A DNA stretch of 51,676 nucleotides from SZAS-103 sp038226665 (GTDB taxonomy: Bacteria > Pseudomonadota > Gammaproteobacteria > Xanthomonadales > Xanthomonadaceae): the NCBI GenBank assembly GCA_038226665.1, contig JBBRQI010000020.1:1-51676 (forward strand). The letters are read 5' to 3'. The position numbers were made by a program, and so were the translations under genes. Shown here one piece after another: positions 8,821 through 17,130 of this stretch (the first letter of the stretch is position 1; every line of letters starts with the position of its first letter). The notes beneath the pieces were generated by a model. It was not told the DNA's origin and made no database searches. It saw only the letters and a list, made by a program, of their open reading frames with translations.

Positions 8821-10405
8821 GCATTGCGCGAATGAATTCTGCCGCGACCAAAGCCGGTGGACGTGCCGCGAGCAGTTCACGCGTGTAGGCGTGTTGTGGC
8901 GCAGCCAACAGATCGCCGGCCACGCCGGCTTCCACGATGACGCCGTCGTGCATCACCGCGATGCGGTCGGCCAGCGCGCGCGCGGCATCGAGGTCGTGGG
9001 TGATGAACAGCAGGGCGAGACCGCGCTCGGCTTTCAACCGCGCCAGCAGTTGCAGGATCGCGGCGCGACTTCGCGCATCCAAGGCTGAAACCGCTTCGTC
9101 GCAGACCAGCAACTCGGGGTCGCTCGCGAGTGCGCGCGCGATGGCGATGCGCTGGCATTGGCCGCCGGAAAATTGGTGCGGATGGCGATCCAGTGCAGAT
9201 GGATCAAGCCCGACGGTCAGCATCAGTTCGCCAGCGCGCTGGCGACGCTGTTTGGCATCGCCTAGGCCATGGATCCGCAACGGTTCGGCGATGATTTGCG
9301 CGGCGGTCTGGCGCGGATCCAGCGATGCGAAAGGATCCTGGAACACCACGCCGATGCGACGCCGCAATGGACGCAACGCGCGCGGACCGAGCGCGCCGAT
9401 GTCCACGCCGTCTAGCACGATGCGTCCACGTGTCGGTGTGCGCAACAACCGCAACACGGCGCGCGCGAGGGTGGATTTTCCAGAACCCGATTCGCCTACC
9501 AGTGCGACGCATTCGCCGCGATGAAGTGCGATGGTCGTTGGCGTGAGCGCATCGCGCGACGCGCGTGGGTAGCGAACCGAAAGATCGGCGACAGACAGCA
9601 ACGCATGGCCAATTTGCGCAGCCGGCGCGGAGCCCAGATGTTCGGCGGCCAGCAAGTCGCGTGTGTACGGCGCGGACGGCGCGGAGAAAACCTGCGCGGT
9701 CGCCCCGGTTTCGACGCATCGGCCGCGATGCAGGACGAGCACGCGCTGCGCGAGCGTCGCCACCAGCGGCAGGTCGTGACTGACCAGCAACAATGCGAGG
9801 TCAAGATCGCGGCGCAATGCGTCGAGCAGGTTCAGGATGCCACGGCCGACGCGCGGATCGAGCGCGGATGTCGGTTCGTCCGCGAGCAGACAGCGTGGCT
9901 TCGTGGCGAGTGCGAGCGCGATGCACACGCGCTGGCGCTGCCCGCCGGAAAGTTCGTGCGGATGCCGCGCGAGCAATGCATCGGCAGCGGGCAGTTCGAC
10001 GCGATCGAGCAAGGCAATCGCTTCGGCGCGCGCTGCATCGCGCGCAAAGCCGGCGTGGCGTAGGGTCTCGCGCAATTGCGCGCCGATGCTGCGCAGCGGG
10101 TGCAACGCGGCGAGCGCATCCTGCGGCACCCACGCGAACGTATGGCCGCGCAACGCGACGTGTTCGCGCGAACCGAGCGCGATCTCGCGACCATCCACGC
10201 GCAGCGATCCGCTCGCACGCAGTTGCGGCGACAGCAATCCGAGCAACGCAAGCGTCGCCAGGCTCTTCCCTGCGCCGGATTCGCCGACGATCGCCAGGCA
10301 TTCCCCGGCGGCGACATCGAGATCGAGCGGGCCGAGCAATGGCGTTTCCGCGTTGGCGACCGACACGCGCAGGTCGTGGAGTGCGAGCAGCGGCGCGGTC
10401 GTCAT
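8813..10405 (-). CDS. Oligopeptide-type ABC transporter, fused double ATPase (OppD-OppF / YejF-like)
   Basis: 530 residues with two complete ABC nucleotide-binding domains. The first has Walker A GESGAGKSLATLALL, signature LSGGQRQR and Walker B CLLADEPTSALD. The second has GESGSGKSTLARAVL, FSGGQCQR and LLVCDEAVSALD. The arrangement matches YejF-like proteins, where the OppD and OppF ATPases are one chain, driving uptake of peptides, microcin-like compounds or nickel. It overlaps the permease gene by four bases. The second Walker B has AV where PT is usual. Substrate is unknown. Confidence 0.9.
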   Translation of the reverse strand: MTTAPLLALHDLRVSVANAETPLLGPLDLDVAAGECLAIVGESGAGKSLATLALLGLLSPQLRASGSLRVDGREIALGSREHVALRGHTFAWVPQDALAALHPLRSIGAQLRETLRHAGFARDAARAEAIALLDRVELPAADALLARHPHELSGGQRQRVCIALALATKPRCLLADEPTSALDPRVGRGILNLLDALRRDLDLALLLVSHDLPLVATLAQRVLVLHRGRCVETGATAQVFSAPSAPYTRDLLAAEHLGSAPAAQIGHALLSVADLSVRYPRASRDALTPTTIALHRGECVALVGESGSGKSTLARAVLRLLRTPTRGRIVLDGVDIGALGPRALRPLRRRIGVVFQDPFASLDPRQTAAQIIAEPLRIHGLGDAKQRRQRAGELMLTVGLDPSALDRHPHQFSGGQCQRIAIARALASDPELLVCDEAVSALDARSRAAILQLLARLKAERGLALLFITHDLDAARALADRIAVMHDGVIVEAGVAGDLLAAPQHAYTRELLAARPPALVAAEFIRAMLR

Positions 10406-11280
10406 GCGCTCGTCGCCGGCATCGCGACCGGCAAGGTGTCGTCAGGCTCGTTCGTGCCGCTGCGCACATCCAGCCAGTCGCGCAATGCATCGCCGAGTTG
10501 CTGGAAGCATGCAAGCGTCACCACCAGCAAGGTCGCCGGCACCAGCAAGGTCCACGGCGCGCTGTCGAGTTCCTGCGTACCTTCCTGCAATAACGTGCCA
10601 AGGCCGGCCGATGGCTGGTCGATGGAGAGGCCGAGGAAACCGAGGAAACTCTCGACGAGGATGGCCTGCGCGGCGAGCAGGCTCGCGTATACGAGCGCGA
10701 GGCCGAGCAGGTTCGGTACGATATGCCACCGCAGAATCTCCAGTGCGTTGGCACCGGCCGCGCGCGCCGCGAGCACGAACGGCTGTTCGCGCAATCGCGC
10801 TGCCTCGGCGCGCATCACCCGCGCGAGATCGATCCAGACGTAACCGCCGATCGCGGCGAGCAATAGCCATAGAGAACGCTCGAACAGGGTCAGCAACAGG
10901 ATAACGATCAGCAGAAACGGCAGCGCCGACAGCACGTCCAAGCCGCGCATCATCAGGCGTTCGCTGCGGCCGCCCAGATAACCAGCGCTCGCGCCGTAGG
11001 CGAGCCCTATCACGAGCGCGATCGCCGTCGCGCCCAAGCCGAGCAGCAACGACAGCCGCAATCCGTACAACGCGCGCACGAACGTGTCGCGGCCGATCGC
11101 ATCGGTCCCGAGCCAATGTCCGTTCGCAAACGATGGCGCGGTCGACAGCGCGTTCCAGTCCGGATGTTCGGGCGCGTACGCCGACAGCGACGGGCCGATC
11201 AACGCCAGCACCGCCAACGCGGCGAGCACGACGATGCAGGCAGATGCGGAGCGCGGCAGTCGGCGCAGGATGGAGATCAT
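10402..11280 (-). CDS. Oligopeptide-type ABC transporter permease (OppC/DppC-like)
   Basis: 292 residues, about six membrane helices, with the OppC-type start (IGPSLSAYAPEHPDWN) and HWLGTDAIGRDTFVRALYG, typical of the DppC/OppC/YejE group. The cytoplasmic EAA-type loop is near VLAARAAGANALEILRWHIV. It is upstream of and overlaps the double ATPase gene. The usual OppB partner and binding protein are not adjacent: the next gene is hemB, on the opposite strand. The transporter must therefore borrow these parts from elsewhere or act with only this permease. Confidence 0.88.
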   Translation of the reverse strand: MISILRRLPRSASACIVVLAALAVLALIGPSLSAYAPEHPDWNALSTAPSFANGHWLGTDAIGRDTFVRALYGLRLSLLLGLGATAIALVIGLAYGASAGYLGGRSERLMMRGLDVLSALPFLLIVILLLTLFERSLWLLLAAIGGYVWIDLARVMRAEAARLREQPFVLAARAAGANALEILRWHIVPNLLGLALVYASLLAAQAILVESFLGFLGLSIDQPSAGLGTLLQEGTQELDSAPWTLLVPATLLVVTLACFQQLGDALRDWLDVRSGTNEPDDTLPVAMPATSA

Positions 11281-11366
11281 CGCCGCATCATCGCGCGTGG
11301 TCGCGTACGAGCGCCAGCACCGTAGCGCCGCGTATCATGTGCATTCCCGACCATTCGATCCACGCC

Positions 11367-12350
11367 ATGCACCTCATGACCCGCCCGCGCCGCATGCGCC
11401 GCGACGAATTTTCCCGGCGGCTGATGCGCGAAACCGTGTTGACCGCGAACGACTTCATCCTGCCGGTGTTCGTGCACGAAATCGCCGGTCGCGTGGCGAT
11501 CGCTTCCATGCCCGGCGTCGAGCGTTTAAGTATCGATGAGTTACTGCGCGTCGCCGAGCGCGCCCACACGCTGCGAATACCGGCCATCGCGCTGTTCCCG
11601 GTCACGCCCGACGACGCGAAATCGCTGGATGCGCGCGAAGCGTGGAATCCGGATGGACTCGCGCAACGCGCGGCGCGTGCGCTGAAGTCTCGCTTCCCCG
11701 AACTCGGCGTGATCACCGATGTCGCACTCGATCCCTTCACCACGCATGGCCAGGATGGACTAGTCGACGACAACGGCTACGTCGTCAATGACGCCACCGT
11801 GGATGCGCTCGTCAAGCAGGCGGTCTCGCATGCCGAAGCCGGGGCCGACGTGGTCGCGCCGTCGGACATGATGGACGGACGCATCGGTGCGATTCGCGCC
11901 GCGCTGGAAGATCGCGGCCTCGTGCACACACGCATCCTTGCGTACGCGGCGAAGTATGCGTCGAGTTTCTACGGTCCGTTCCGCGATGCGGTCGGCAGCG
12001 CCGGCACCCTTGGCGGCGGCAACAAATACACTTACCAGATGGATCCGGCGAACGCCGACGAAGCGTTGCGCGAGGTCGCGCTCGACATCGAGCAGGGCGC
12101 CGACATGGTGATGGTGAAACCTGCGCTGCCCTACCTCGACATCCTGCGACGCGTGAAGGATCGTTTCGGCATGCCGACGTTCGCGTACCAGGTGAGCGGC
12201 GAATACGCGATGCTGAAAGCTGCCGCACTGAACGGCTGGCTCGACGAACGCGCCTGCGTGATGGAGGCGCTCACGTCGATCAAGCGCGCAGGCGCCGATG
12301 CGATCCTCACTTATTTTGCGCTCGACGCAGCGACTTGGCTCAAGGATTGA
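11367..12350 (+). CDS. hemB: Delta-aminolevulinic acid dehydratase (porphobilinogen synthase)
   Basis: The start at 11367 (MHLMTRPRRMRRDEF) gives 327 residues, the family length; upstream ATGs in frame add an unrelated stretch antisense to the ABC permease. Catalytic lysines sit in ILAYAAKYASSFYG and MVMVKPALPYLD. The metal-site segment reads DPFTTHGQDG, lacking the cysteines of zinc enzymes, so this is the magnesium-dependent, zinc-independent type. It condenses two 5-aminolevulinates into porphobilinogen for tetrapyrroles, including the cobalamin that the class II ribonucleotide reductase in this window requires, if B12 is made here. aroE follows after 5 bp. Confidence 0.96.
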   Translation: MHLMTRPRRMRRDEFSRRLMRETVLTANDFILPVFVHEIAGRVAIASMPGVERLSIDELLRVAERAHTLRIPAIALFPVTPDDAKSLDAREAWNPDGLAQRAARALKSRFPELGVITDVALDPFTTHGQDGLVDDNGYVVNDATVDALVKQAVSHAEAGADVVAPSDMMDGRIGAIRAALEDRGLVHTRILAYAAKYASSFYGPFRDAVGSAGTLGGGNKYTYQMDPANADEALREVALDIEQGADMVMVKPALPYLDILRRVKDRFGMPTFAYQVSGEYAMLKAAALNGWLDERACVMEALTSIKRAGADAILTYFALDAATWLKD

Positions 12351-12355
12351 ATGAC

Positions 12356-13195
12356 ATGCAGCATTACGCAATCTTCGGACACCCTGTCGCGCATTCGCTG
12401 TCGCCGCGCATCCACGCGGCGTTCGCGAAACAGACGGACATCGCGATGGACTACGTCGCGATCGATGCAACTCCGGAAGCATTCGCGCAATCGCTGCGGC
12501 AGTTCGCCGACCACGGCGGCCGTGGCGCGAACATCACTGTGCCGCACAAGGCCGCCGCGCTCGCGCTATGCGATGCGCTGAGCGATCGCGCGCAACGTGC
12601 GGGCGCGGTCAACACCTTGCTGCGGCATGGCGGTGGCTGGCGCGGCGACAATACCGACGGCGTCGGACTCGTGCGCGATCTCACCGGGCGCGCGCAGCAC
12701 GATCTGCGCGAACGCCGCACCTTGCTGCTCGGCGCCGGCGGCGCCGCAGCCGGAATCGCGCCGGCGCTGCTCGACGCGGGCATCGGCGACCTCTACATCG
12801 TCAACCGCACGCCCGAGCGCGCCGACGCGCTCGCCGATGCGCTGGGCATGCCGGGCCGCGTGCACACGCGTTACTGGAAGGATCTCGGCTCGCAGGGGAA
12901 TTTCGACCTGATCATCAACGCGACTTCGGCCGCGCGCGCGCAGGCGCCGCTGAACCTTCCGTTCGCGCTTGCGTATCGCAACGCGCTTGCTGTCGATCTT
13001 GGCTACGGCGACGCAGCGGTCGATTTCCTCGCATGGGCACGCAGTGCGCATTGCAATGATGCGATCGACGGACTCGGCATGCTGGTCGAACAGGCCGCGG
13101 AGAGTTTCGAAATCTGGCACGGCGTGCGCCCGCAGACCGATCCCGTGTATGCGCAACTGCGCGAAAACAACACGGTGCTGGTCAATGCGGATTGA
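12356..13195 (+). CDS. aroE: Shikimate dehydrogenase (NADP)
   Basis: The start at 12356 (MQHYAIFGHPVAHSLSPRIH) is preferred over 12335, which lies within hemB; 279 residues. Motifs in order: SLSPRIHAAF for shikimate, NITVPHKAAA with the catalytic lysine, DNTDGVGLVRDL, and the NADP loop LLGAGGAAAGIAPALL. It reduces 3-dehydroshikimate to shikimate. It is translated just after hemB, 5 bp away, so both probably share a transcript. Confidence 0.95.
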   Translation: MQHYAIFGHPVAHSLSPRIHAAFAKQTDIAMDYVAIDATPEAFAQSLRQFADHGGRGANITVPHKAAALALCDALSDRAQRAGAVNTLLRHGGGWRGDNTDGVGLVRDLTGRAQHDLRERRTLLLGAGGAAAGIAPALLDAGIGDLYIVNRTPERADALADALGMPGRVHTRYWKDLGSQGNFDLIINATSAARAQAPLNLPFALAYRNALAVDLGYGDAAVDFLAWARSAHCNDAIDGLGMLVEQAAESFEIWHGVRPQTDPVYAQLRENNTVLVNAD

Positions 13196-13235
13196 TGGGC
13201 GGATTGACGGGTGTTTCCCGGCAGTAAGCCGCGCC

Positions 13236-13565
13236 TCAGTCAATCCGCGGCAGGAACAGGACGAACAGCGATACGATCACCAGCGCCACCGACGCGAACG
13301 TCAGCAGCCATTGCAGGACGCGCAGTACCTTGCGCAATGCGTTGTCGTCCGCCACGCGTGGGATCCAAAGGCCAAGCGCAAATGCCGCGAGCAACGCAAG
13401 CGGCCACCAGGTGAACAATGTTTGCAGCAGGCCGAGCTTGCCGGGCAGGTCGCCCGGGAGATAGGTCAGTGCGCCCGGCGTGTAGGGCATCAGCAACCAG
13501 CCGATCAGGCACGCGAGCAAGCTTGCGGTCATGGCAAAACTGCTGCGGCGATCGGGCGCTTGCAT
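13236..13565 (-). CDS. Predicted membrane protein of unknown function
   Basis: 109 residues with three hydrophobic helices: SLLACLIGWLLMPYTPG, LFTWWPLALLAAFALGLWIP and LLTFASVALVIVSLFVLFLP, followed by a short PRID tail. It lies 72 bp downstream of another small membrane protein and the gamma-carbonic anhydrase gene, in the same direction. No recognised domain. The two small proteins share a helix-loop-helix character but no clear sequence repeat. Confidence 0.6.
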   Translation of the reverse strand: MQAPDRRSSFAMTASLLACLIGWLLMPYTPGALTYLPGDLPGKLGLLQTLFTWWPLALLAAFALGLWIPRVADDNALRKVLRVLQWLLTFASVALVIVSLFVLFLPRID

Positions 13566-13637
13566 GTGGATTCCCCGGTTGGCGTTGCTTCGTTGTGCTT
13601 CTGGCGAAACGAACCGCGTGATCTTTGCAGCAACGCC

Positions 13638-13985
13638 TCAGATCGGTGGTCCGCTCATCAGCGGCAACGCGAGAGCGATCAGCCCGATCGCGATGATCAG
13701 CACGGACGCGATCGACAATGCGCCATCGAGCAGTTTCCAGAGTGTGTGCGACGACCTACGCGGCTGCAGTGCCTTGGCGCAGGCCTGCACGACCAGTGCA
13801 AGCACGCTGAGGGCGATCCATATCGGATAGCCGTCGATGAACCTGCGGGTGAGCGAGGGCATTGCATCGCCAAACCAAGTCGCGTAATGGGGCGCCAATA
13901 GCGCAACAATGATGCTGAAGCACAGCGCCGTCCCCGGCGCGATCCACGCCTCGATGCGGCTGGTACGGCGGACTCCGAGTGTCAT
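13638..13985 (-). CDS. Predicted membrane protein of unknown function, coupled to carbonic-anhydrase-like gene
   Basis: The start is taken at 13985 (MTLGVRRTSRIEAWIAPG), whose ATG overlaps the stop of the upstream gene as ATGA; 115 residues. Three hydrophobic helices are visible: APGTALCFSIIVALLAPHY, YPIWIALSVLALVVQACAKA and ASVLIIAIGLIALALPLM. The longer reading frame seen upstream is antisense-like extension inside the neighbouring gene. Function unknown. Confidence 0.62.
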   Translation of the reverse strand: MTLGVRRTSRIEAWIAPGTALCFSIIVALLAPHYATWFGDAMPSLTRRFIDGYPIWIALSVLALVVQACAKALQPRRSSHTLWKLLDGALSIASVLIIAIGLIALALPLMSGPPI

Positions 13986-14548
13986 GGCGATTCCTTCGTT
14001 CCGGATGCGGAGGTGCCGGATACAAGCTGCCCGAGATAACGATCCTTGAGCTTCACGTAATGCGAGGCCGAATAATAAAGCTGCTCGATCTGCGCCGCAT
14101 CGAGCACGCGAACGCAGCGCGCTGGATTGCCCATCCACAATTCGCCCTCGCCGACGACCTTGCCCGGAGCCATCACCGCACCCGCCGCAACGAAGCCGTG
14201 CTTCTTCACGACCGCGCCGTCGAGCACAGTCGCATGCATGCCGATGAGGCAGGCGTCCTCGATCGTGCATGCGTGGATCACCGCAGCGTGGCCGATGGTC
14301 ACGTCGTCGCCGATCGTGCACGGAAATCCGTCGCCGGTGTAGGGGCCGGCGTGGGTGACGTGCAGGATCGAACCGTCCTGGATGTTCGTGCGCGCGCCGA
14401 TGCGGATGTGGTTCACGTCGCCGCGCACGACGCAGCCGGGCCAGATCGATGCGTCGTCGCCGAGCACCACGTCGCCGATCACGGTCGCGTCCGGATCGAC
14501 GTAGGCACGCGCGCCAAGAACCGGGAATTTGTCGAGGTAAGGTCGCAT
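13982..14548 (-). CDS. Gamma-carbonic anhydrase family protein (YrdA-like)
   Basis: 188 residues forming a left-handed beta helix of hexapeptide repeats. Metal-binding histidines are in DGSILHVTHAG and TIGHAAVIHACTIED, and the core includes DDASIWPGCVVRGDVNHIRIG, typical of YrdA/PaaY proteins. These are trimeric zinc or iron proteins, some of which hydrate CO2; many have no proven activity. The stop overlaps the start of a small membrane protein. Confidence 0.88.
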   Translation of the reverse strand: MRPYLDKFPVLGARAYVDPDATVIGDVVLGDDASIWPGCVVRGDVNHIRIGARTNIQDGSILHVTHAGPYTGDGFPCTIGDDVTIGHAAVIHACTIEDACLIGMHATVLDGAVVKKHGFVAAGAVMAPGKVVGEGELWMGNPARCVRVLDAAQIEQLYYSASHYVKLKDRYLGQLVSGTSASGTKESP

Positions 14549-14609
14549 TGGTATGCCCAGTAGTTAGGAGTGGCAGGCAGTTTGGAGTGATTGTACTTCG
14601 CCGGGCGAC

Positions 14610-14621
14610 TACACTCGACGC
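14610..14621 (+). promoter_or_regulatory. Candidate -10 box implying a leaderless aldehyde dehydrogenase transcript
   Basis: TACACT at 14610-14615 is followed by exactly six bases and then the ATG at 14622. If used as a -10 box, transcription would start at or next to the start codon. No convincing -35 box is seen at the expected distance. The same spacing occurs upstream of exonuclease III. Confidence 0.35.
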
Positions 14622-16043
14622 ATGGACATCGCCACCGAAACACCCGTTTCAGAATTGCTGCCGACACTGCAACGCCTGCGCGCCGCGCAAGCTGCGGCGA
14701 CACCCACGTATGCACAACGCCGCGCCGATCTCGACCGCTTGCGCGCTGCGTTCCAGCGGCGCATCGAGGAAATGGCAAAGACGGTCAGCGCCGACTTCGG
14801 CACCCGCTCGCGCCACGAAAGTCTGGTGGCCGACGGCATGACCGTGCTCAGCGAAATCGACCATCTTCGCAAGCACATGAAAAGCTGGATGCGCCCGCAG
14901 CGGCGCATGGTCAACTGGCTGTTCCTGCCCGCGCGCGCCGAAGTGCGCATGCAGCCGCTCGGCGTGGTCGGCGTGATCGCGCCGTGGAACTACCCGGTCA
15001 ACCTCGCACTCATCCCGCTAGCGACCGCGATCGCGGCGGGCAACCACGTGATGCTCAAGCCATCCGAGCATTCGCCACGCACGAGCGCATTCCTGCGCGA
15101 TTTGTTGAACGAGGTGTTTCCCGCGGATCGGGTTGCGGTCCTGCTCGGCGGCGTCGATGTCGCGACTGCATTTGCGTCGTTGCCGTTCGACCACCTGCTC
15201 TTCACCGGTTCGACTGCGGTGGGACGGAAAGTAATGGCTGCCGCCGCCGCGAACCTCACGCCGGTTACGCTCGAGCTCGGCGGCAAATCGCCGTGCGTGA
15301 TCGCGCCGGATTTTCCGCTACAGCTCGCGGCGTCGCGGATCGCAGCGGGCAAGTGGCTCAACGCGGGACAGACCTGCATCGCGCCGGATTATTTGCTGGT
15401 GCCTGAAACCTCGCGCGATGACTTCATCGCGGCGCTGCGCACGAACGTGTTGGAGCGTTTCCCGACGATCGCCGGCAATCCCGATTACACCGGCATCATC
15501 AACGACAACGAATACCGGCGGCTGCGCGGTTATCTTGATGAAGCGACGGCGCGCGGCGTGCAGGTCATCGAACTGGTTCCTATCGATCGCGCGATAGCCG
15601 ACGCCGGACGCCTGATCGCGCCCACCCTCGTGATCGATCCGCCCGACGACCTCGCAGTGATGCGCGACGAAATCTTCGGACCGATCCTCCCGTTGAAAAG
15701 CTATCGCGCGTTCGACGAGGCGATTGCCTACATCAACGCGCATCCGCGGCCGCTGTCGCTGTACCACTTCGACAACGACCGCACGCGCGTCGAGCGCATG
15801 CTCGATCGCACCGTCGCCGGCGGCGTGTCGATCAACGACACGGTGATGCATTTCGCGCAGGATCGCCTGCCGTTCGGCGGCGTCGGTCCAAGTGGCATGG
15901 GCCGCTACCACGGCCGCGACGGCTTCATGACCTTCAGCCACCAGAAGTCGGTGTTAAGGCAGGCGAGGCTGTCGTCGATGGCGTTGTTCAAGCCGCCGTA
16001 TCGCGGACTCGCGGACAAATTAGTGAAGTTCCTGACGCGATGA
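14622..16043 (+). CDS. Coniferyl-aldehyde-dehydrogenase-like NAD(P) aldehyde dehydrogenase
   Basis: 473 residues, class 3-like ALDH. Visible motifs: VGVIAPWNYPVNLALIPLA (cofactor site), FTGSTAVGRKVMAAAAANLT, the general-base segment VTLELGGKSPCVIAPDF, and the catalytic cysteine in LNAGQTCIAPDYLLVPE. The C terminus ends with LPFGGVGPSGMGRYHGRDGF and a hydrophobic/basic tail, as in the CalB and fatty aldehyde dehydrogenase branch. It oxidises aldehydes to acids. The name coniferyl reflects family similarity, and the true substrate could be a medium-chain aldehyde. Confidence 0.88.
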   Translation: MDIATETPVSELLPTLQRLRAAQAAATPTYAQRRADLDRLRAAFQRRIEEMAKTVSADFGTRSRHESLVADGMTVLSEIDHLRKHMKSWMRPQRRMVNWLFLPARAEVRMQPLGVVGVIAPWNYPVNLALIPLATAIAAGNHVMLKPSEHSPRTSAFLRDLLNEVFPADRVAVLLGGVDVATAFASLPFDHLLFTGSTAVGRKVMAAAAANLTPVTLELGGKSPCVIAPDFPLQLAASRIAAGKWLNAGQTCIAPDYLLVPETSRDDFIAALRTNVLERFPTIAGNPDYTGIINDNEYRRLRGYLDEATARGVQVIELVPIDRAIADAGRLIAPTLVIDPPDDLAVMRDEIFGPILPLKSYRAFDEAIAYINAHPRPLSLYHFDNDRTRVERMLDRTVAGGVSINDTVMHFAQDRLPFGGVGPSGMGRYHGRDGFMTFSHQKSVLRQARLSSMALFKPPYRGLADKLVKFLTR

Positions 16044-16139
16044 CGAAAGACGACGGTGACCAAGGCGCGGTCATTCCGATGTGAACCGAGGTGTGCGCAC
16101 GTAACGCTCGATCAATTGCGCACAGTGCACGCTACGGGA

Positions 16140-16478
16140 TCAGCCGCCCTGGTCCGGCGCGAACACATCAACCGACAGCGTGAACGTGCGTTGCTCGCCG
16201 GATTGCAATGCGCCGACGCCGACAAGCTGGCGCGCGACTTCTTTGCCTTCCTCGTTGCGGATGGTGAGCACCATCGAGTATTCCCACGGGCCGCCCCCGG
16301 GTGGGTGGCGGATGCTGCCTTCGACGTGCAGCGGGGTCATGTTGGGCGCGCGCGACGACGCGCCCGCATCGAAGCGCAAGTGGCCCTTGCAATTCGGGCA
16401 GACGCTCGCGCTGTCGAGGATGGTCGCCTTGCAATGCGGACAGGTGCGCGTTGCACCGATGGCCGCCGCCTTGCTCAT
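16140..16478 (-). CDS. Zinc-ribbon protein partner of bactofilin
   Basis: 112 residues. An N-terminal zinc ribbon (RTCPHCKATILDSASVCPNC) holds two CxxC knuckles, followed by a soluble beta-rich region (GPWEYSMVLTIRNEEGKEV). The ATG overlaps the bactofilin stop by four bases, so the two proteins are coupled. Similar small zinc-ribbon genes are found beside bactofilins in this group of bacteria. A role in cell-shape or envelope assembly is inferred from the partner only. Confidence 0.68.
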   Translation of the reverse strand: MSKAAAIGATRTCPHCKATILDSASVCPNCKGHLRFDAGASSRAPNMTPLHVEGSIRHPPGGGPWEYSMVLTIRNEEGKEVARQLVGVGALQSGEQRTFTLSVDVFAPDQGG

Positions 16479-17014
16479 GCCGCGCCGCCGCTCTCCAGGG
16501 GAGCTTTCTGCTGCAGGCTGCTGACCACGGAGGGTTTTGAGACCGCCTTCTCTTCGGCGCCGACTTCGACCTGCCCACGCATGCGCGAACCCGCGGCGAC
16601 AGTGAGCGAACCGGTCTTGAGGTCGCCGATCACCACGCCGGTGGAGAGCAGCTCCACGCGCGATGCGGAGACGACGTTGCCGTCGAGCTCGCCGGCGATC
16701 GTCACCTTGGACGCGCGTACCGAACCCGTCAGGCGCGCGCCGACCTCGATGGTCAGGTCGCCCTGTACATCGACGTCGCCCTTGAATTGGCCCGCGACGC
16801 GCACGTCGCCCGAGCCCTGGATCTTGCCCTCGATGAACAGGTTCGCCGCGATCAGCGATTCCTTGCCGTCGCGTTGCGGTGCGGCAGCGGCGGCACGCGG
16901 CGGGGCTGCGTGCGCGACCGGCTCGGCGACTGCATCGGCGGGCTTGTGCGAACCGGCTTCCGGCGTCGGAGCAGCGGGCTTGTTCGGGTTGTTCCGATCG
17001 TTCCAGAGTGCCAT
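16475..17014 (-). CDS. Bactofilin (polymer-forming cytoskeletal protein)
   Basis: The start is taken at 17014 (MALWNDRNNPNK), with GGAG nine bases before it; an upstream TTG at 17029 is less likely. 179 residues: a proline/alanine-rich N-terminal tail, then the DUF583 core from LIAANLFIEGKIQGSGDVRV through DVDVQGDLTIEVGARLTGSV, a beta helix that polymerises without nucleotide. Ends in an alanine-rich tail. Bactofilins organise peptidoglycan enzymes or stalks. The zinc-ribbon gene follows in a four-base overlap. Confidence 0.9.
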   Translation of the reverse strand: MALWNDRNNPNKPAAPTPEAGSHKPADAVAEPVAHAAPPRAAAAAPQRDGKESLIAANLFIEGKIQGSGDVRVAGQFKGDVDVQGDLTIEVGARLTGSVRASKVTIAGELDGNVVSASRVELLSTGVVIGDLKTGSLTVAAGSRMRGQVEVGAEEKAVSKPSVVSSLQQKAPLESGGAA

Positions 17015-17130
17015 TTCCGCGTGCTCCAAATTCCAGAGGGATTGGAGCCTATCACGGGAAACCGGGGCGTTGCGCTAACAAAGTGTTGCGCGCGGCAAAG
17101 CCCGCTGGAGTCGCGTCGGCGCGCATGGAG

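Noticed and set aside
16085..16135. Inverted repeat TGTGCGCA / TGCGCACA downstream of the aldehyde dehydrogenase gene as a terminator
   Set aside because: Its loop is long (17 bases) and no T-run follows, so terminator function is not supported.
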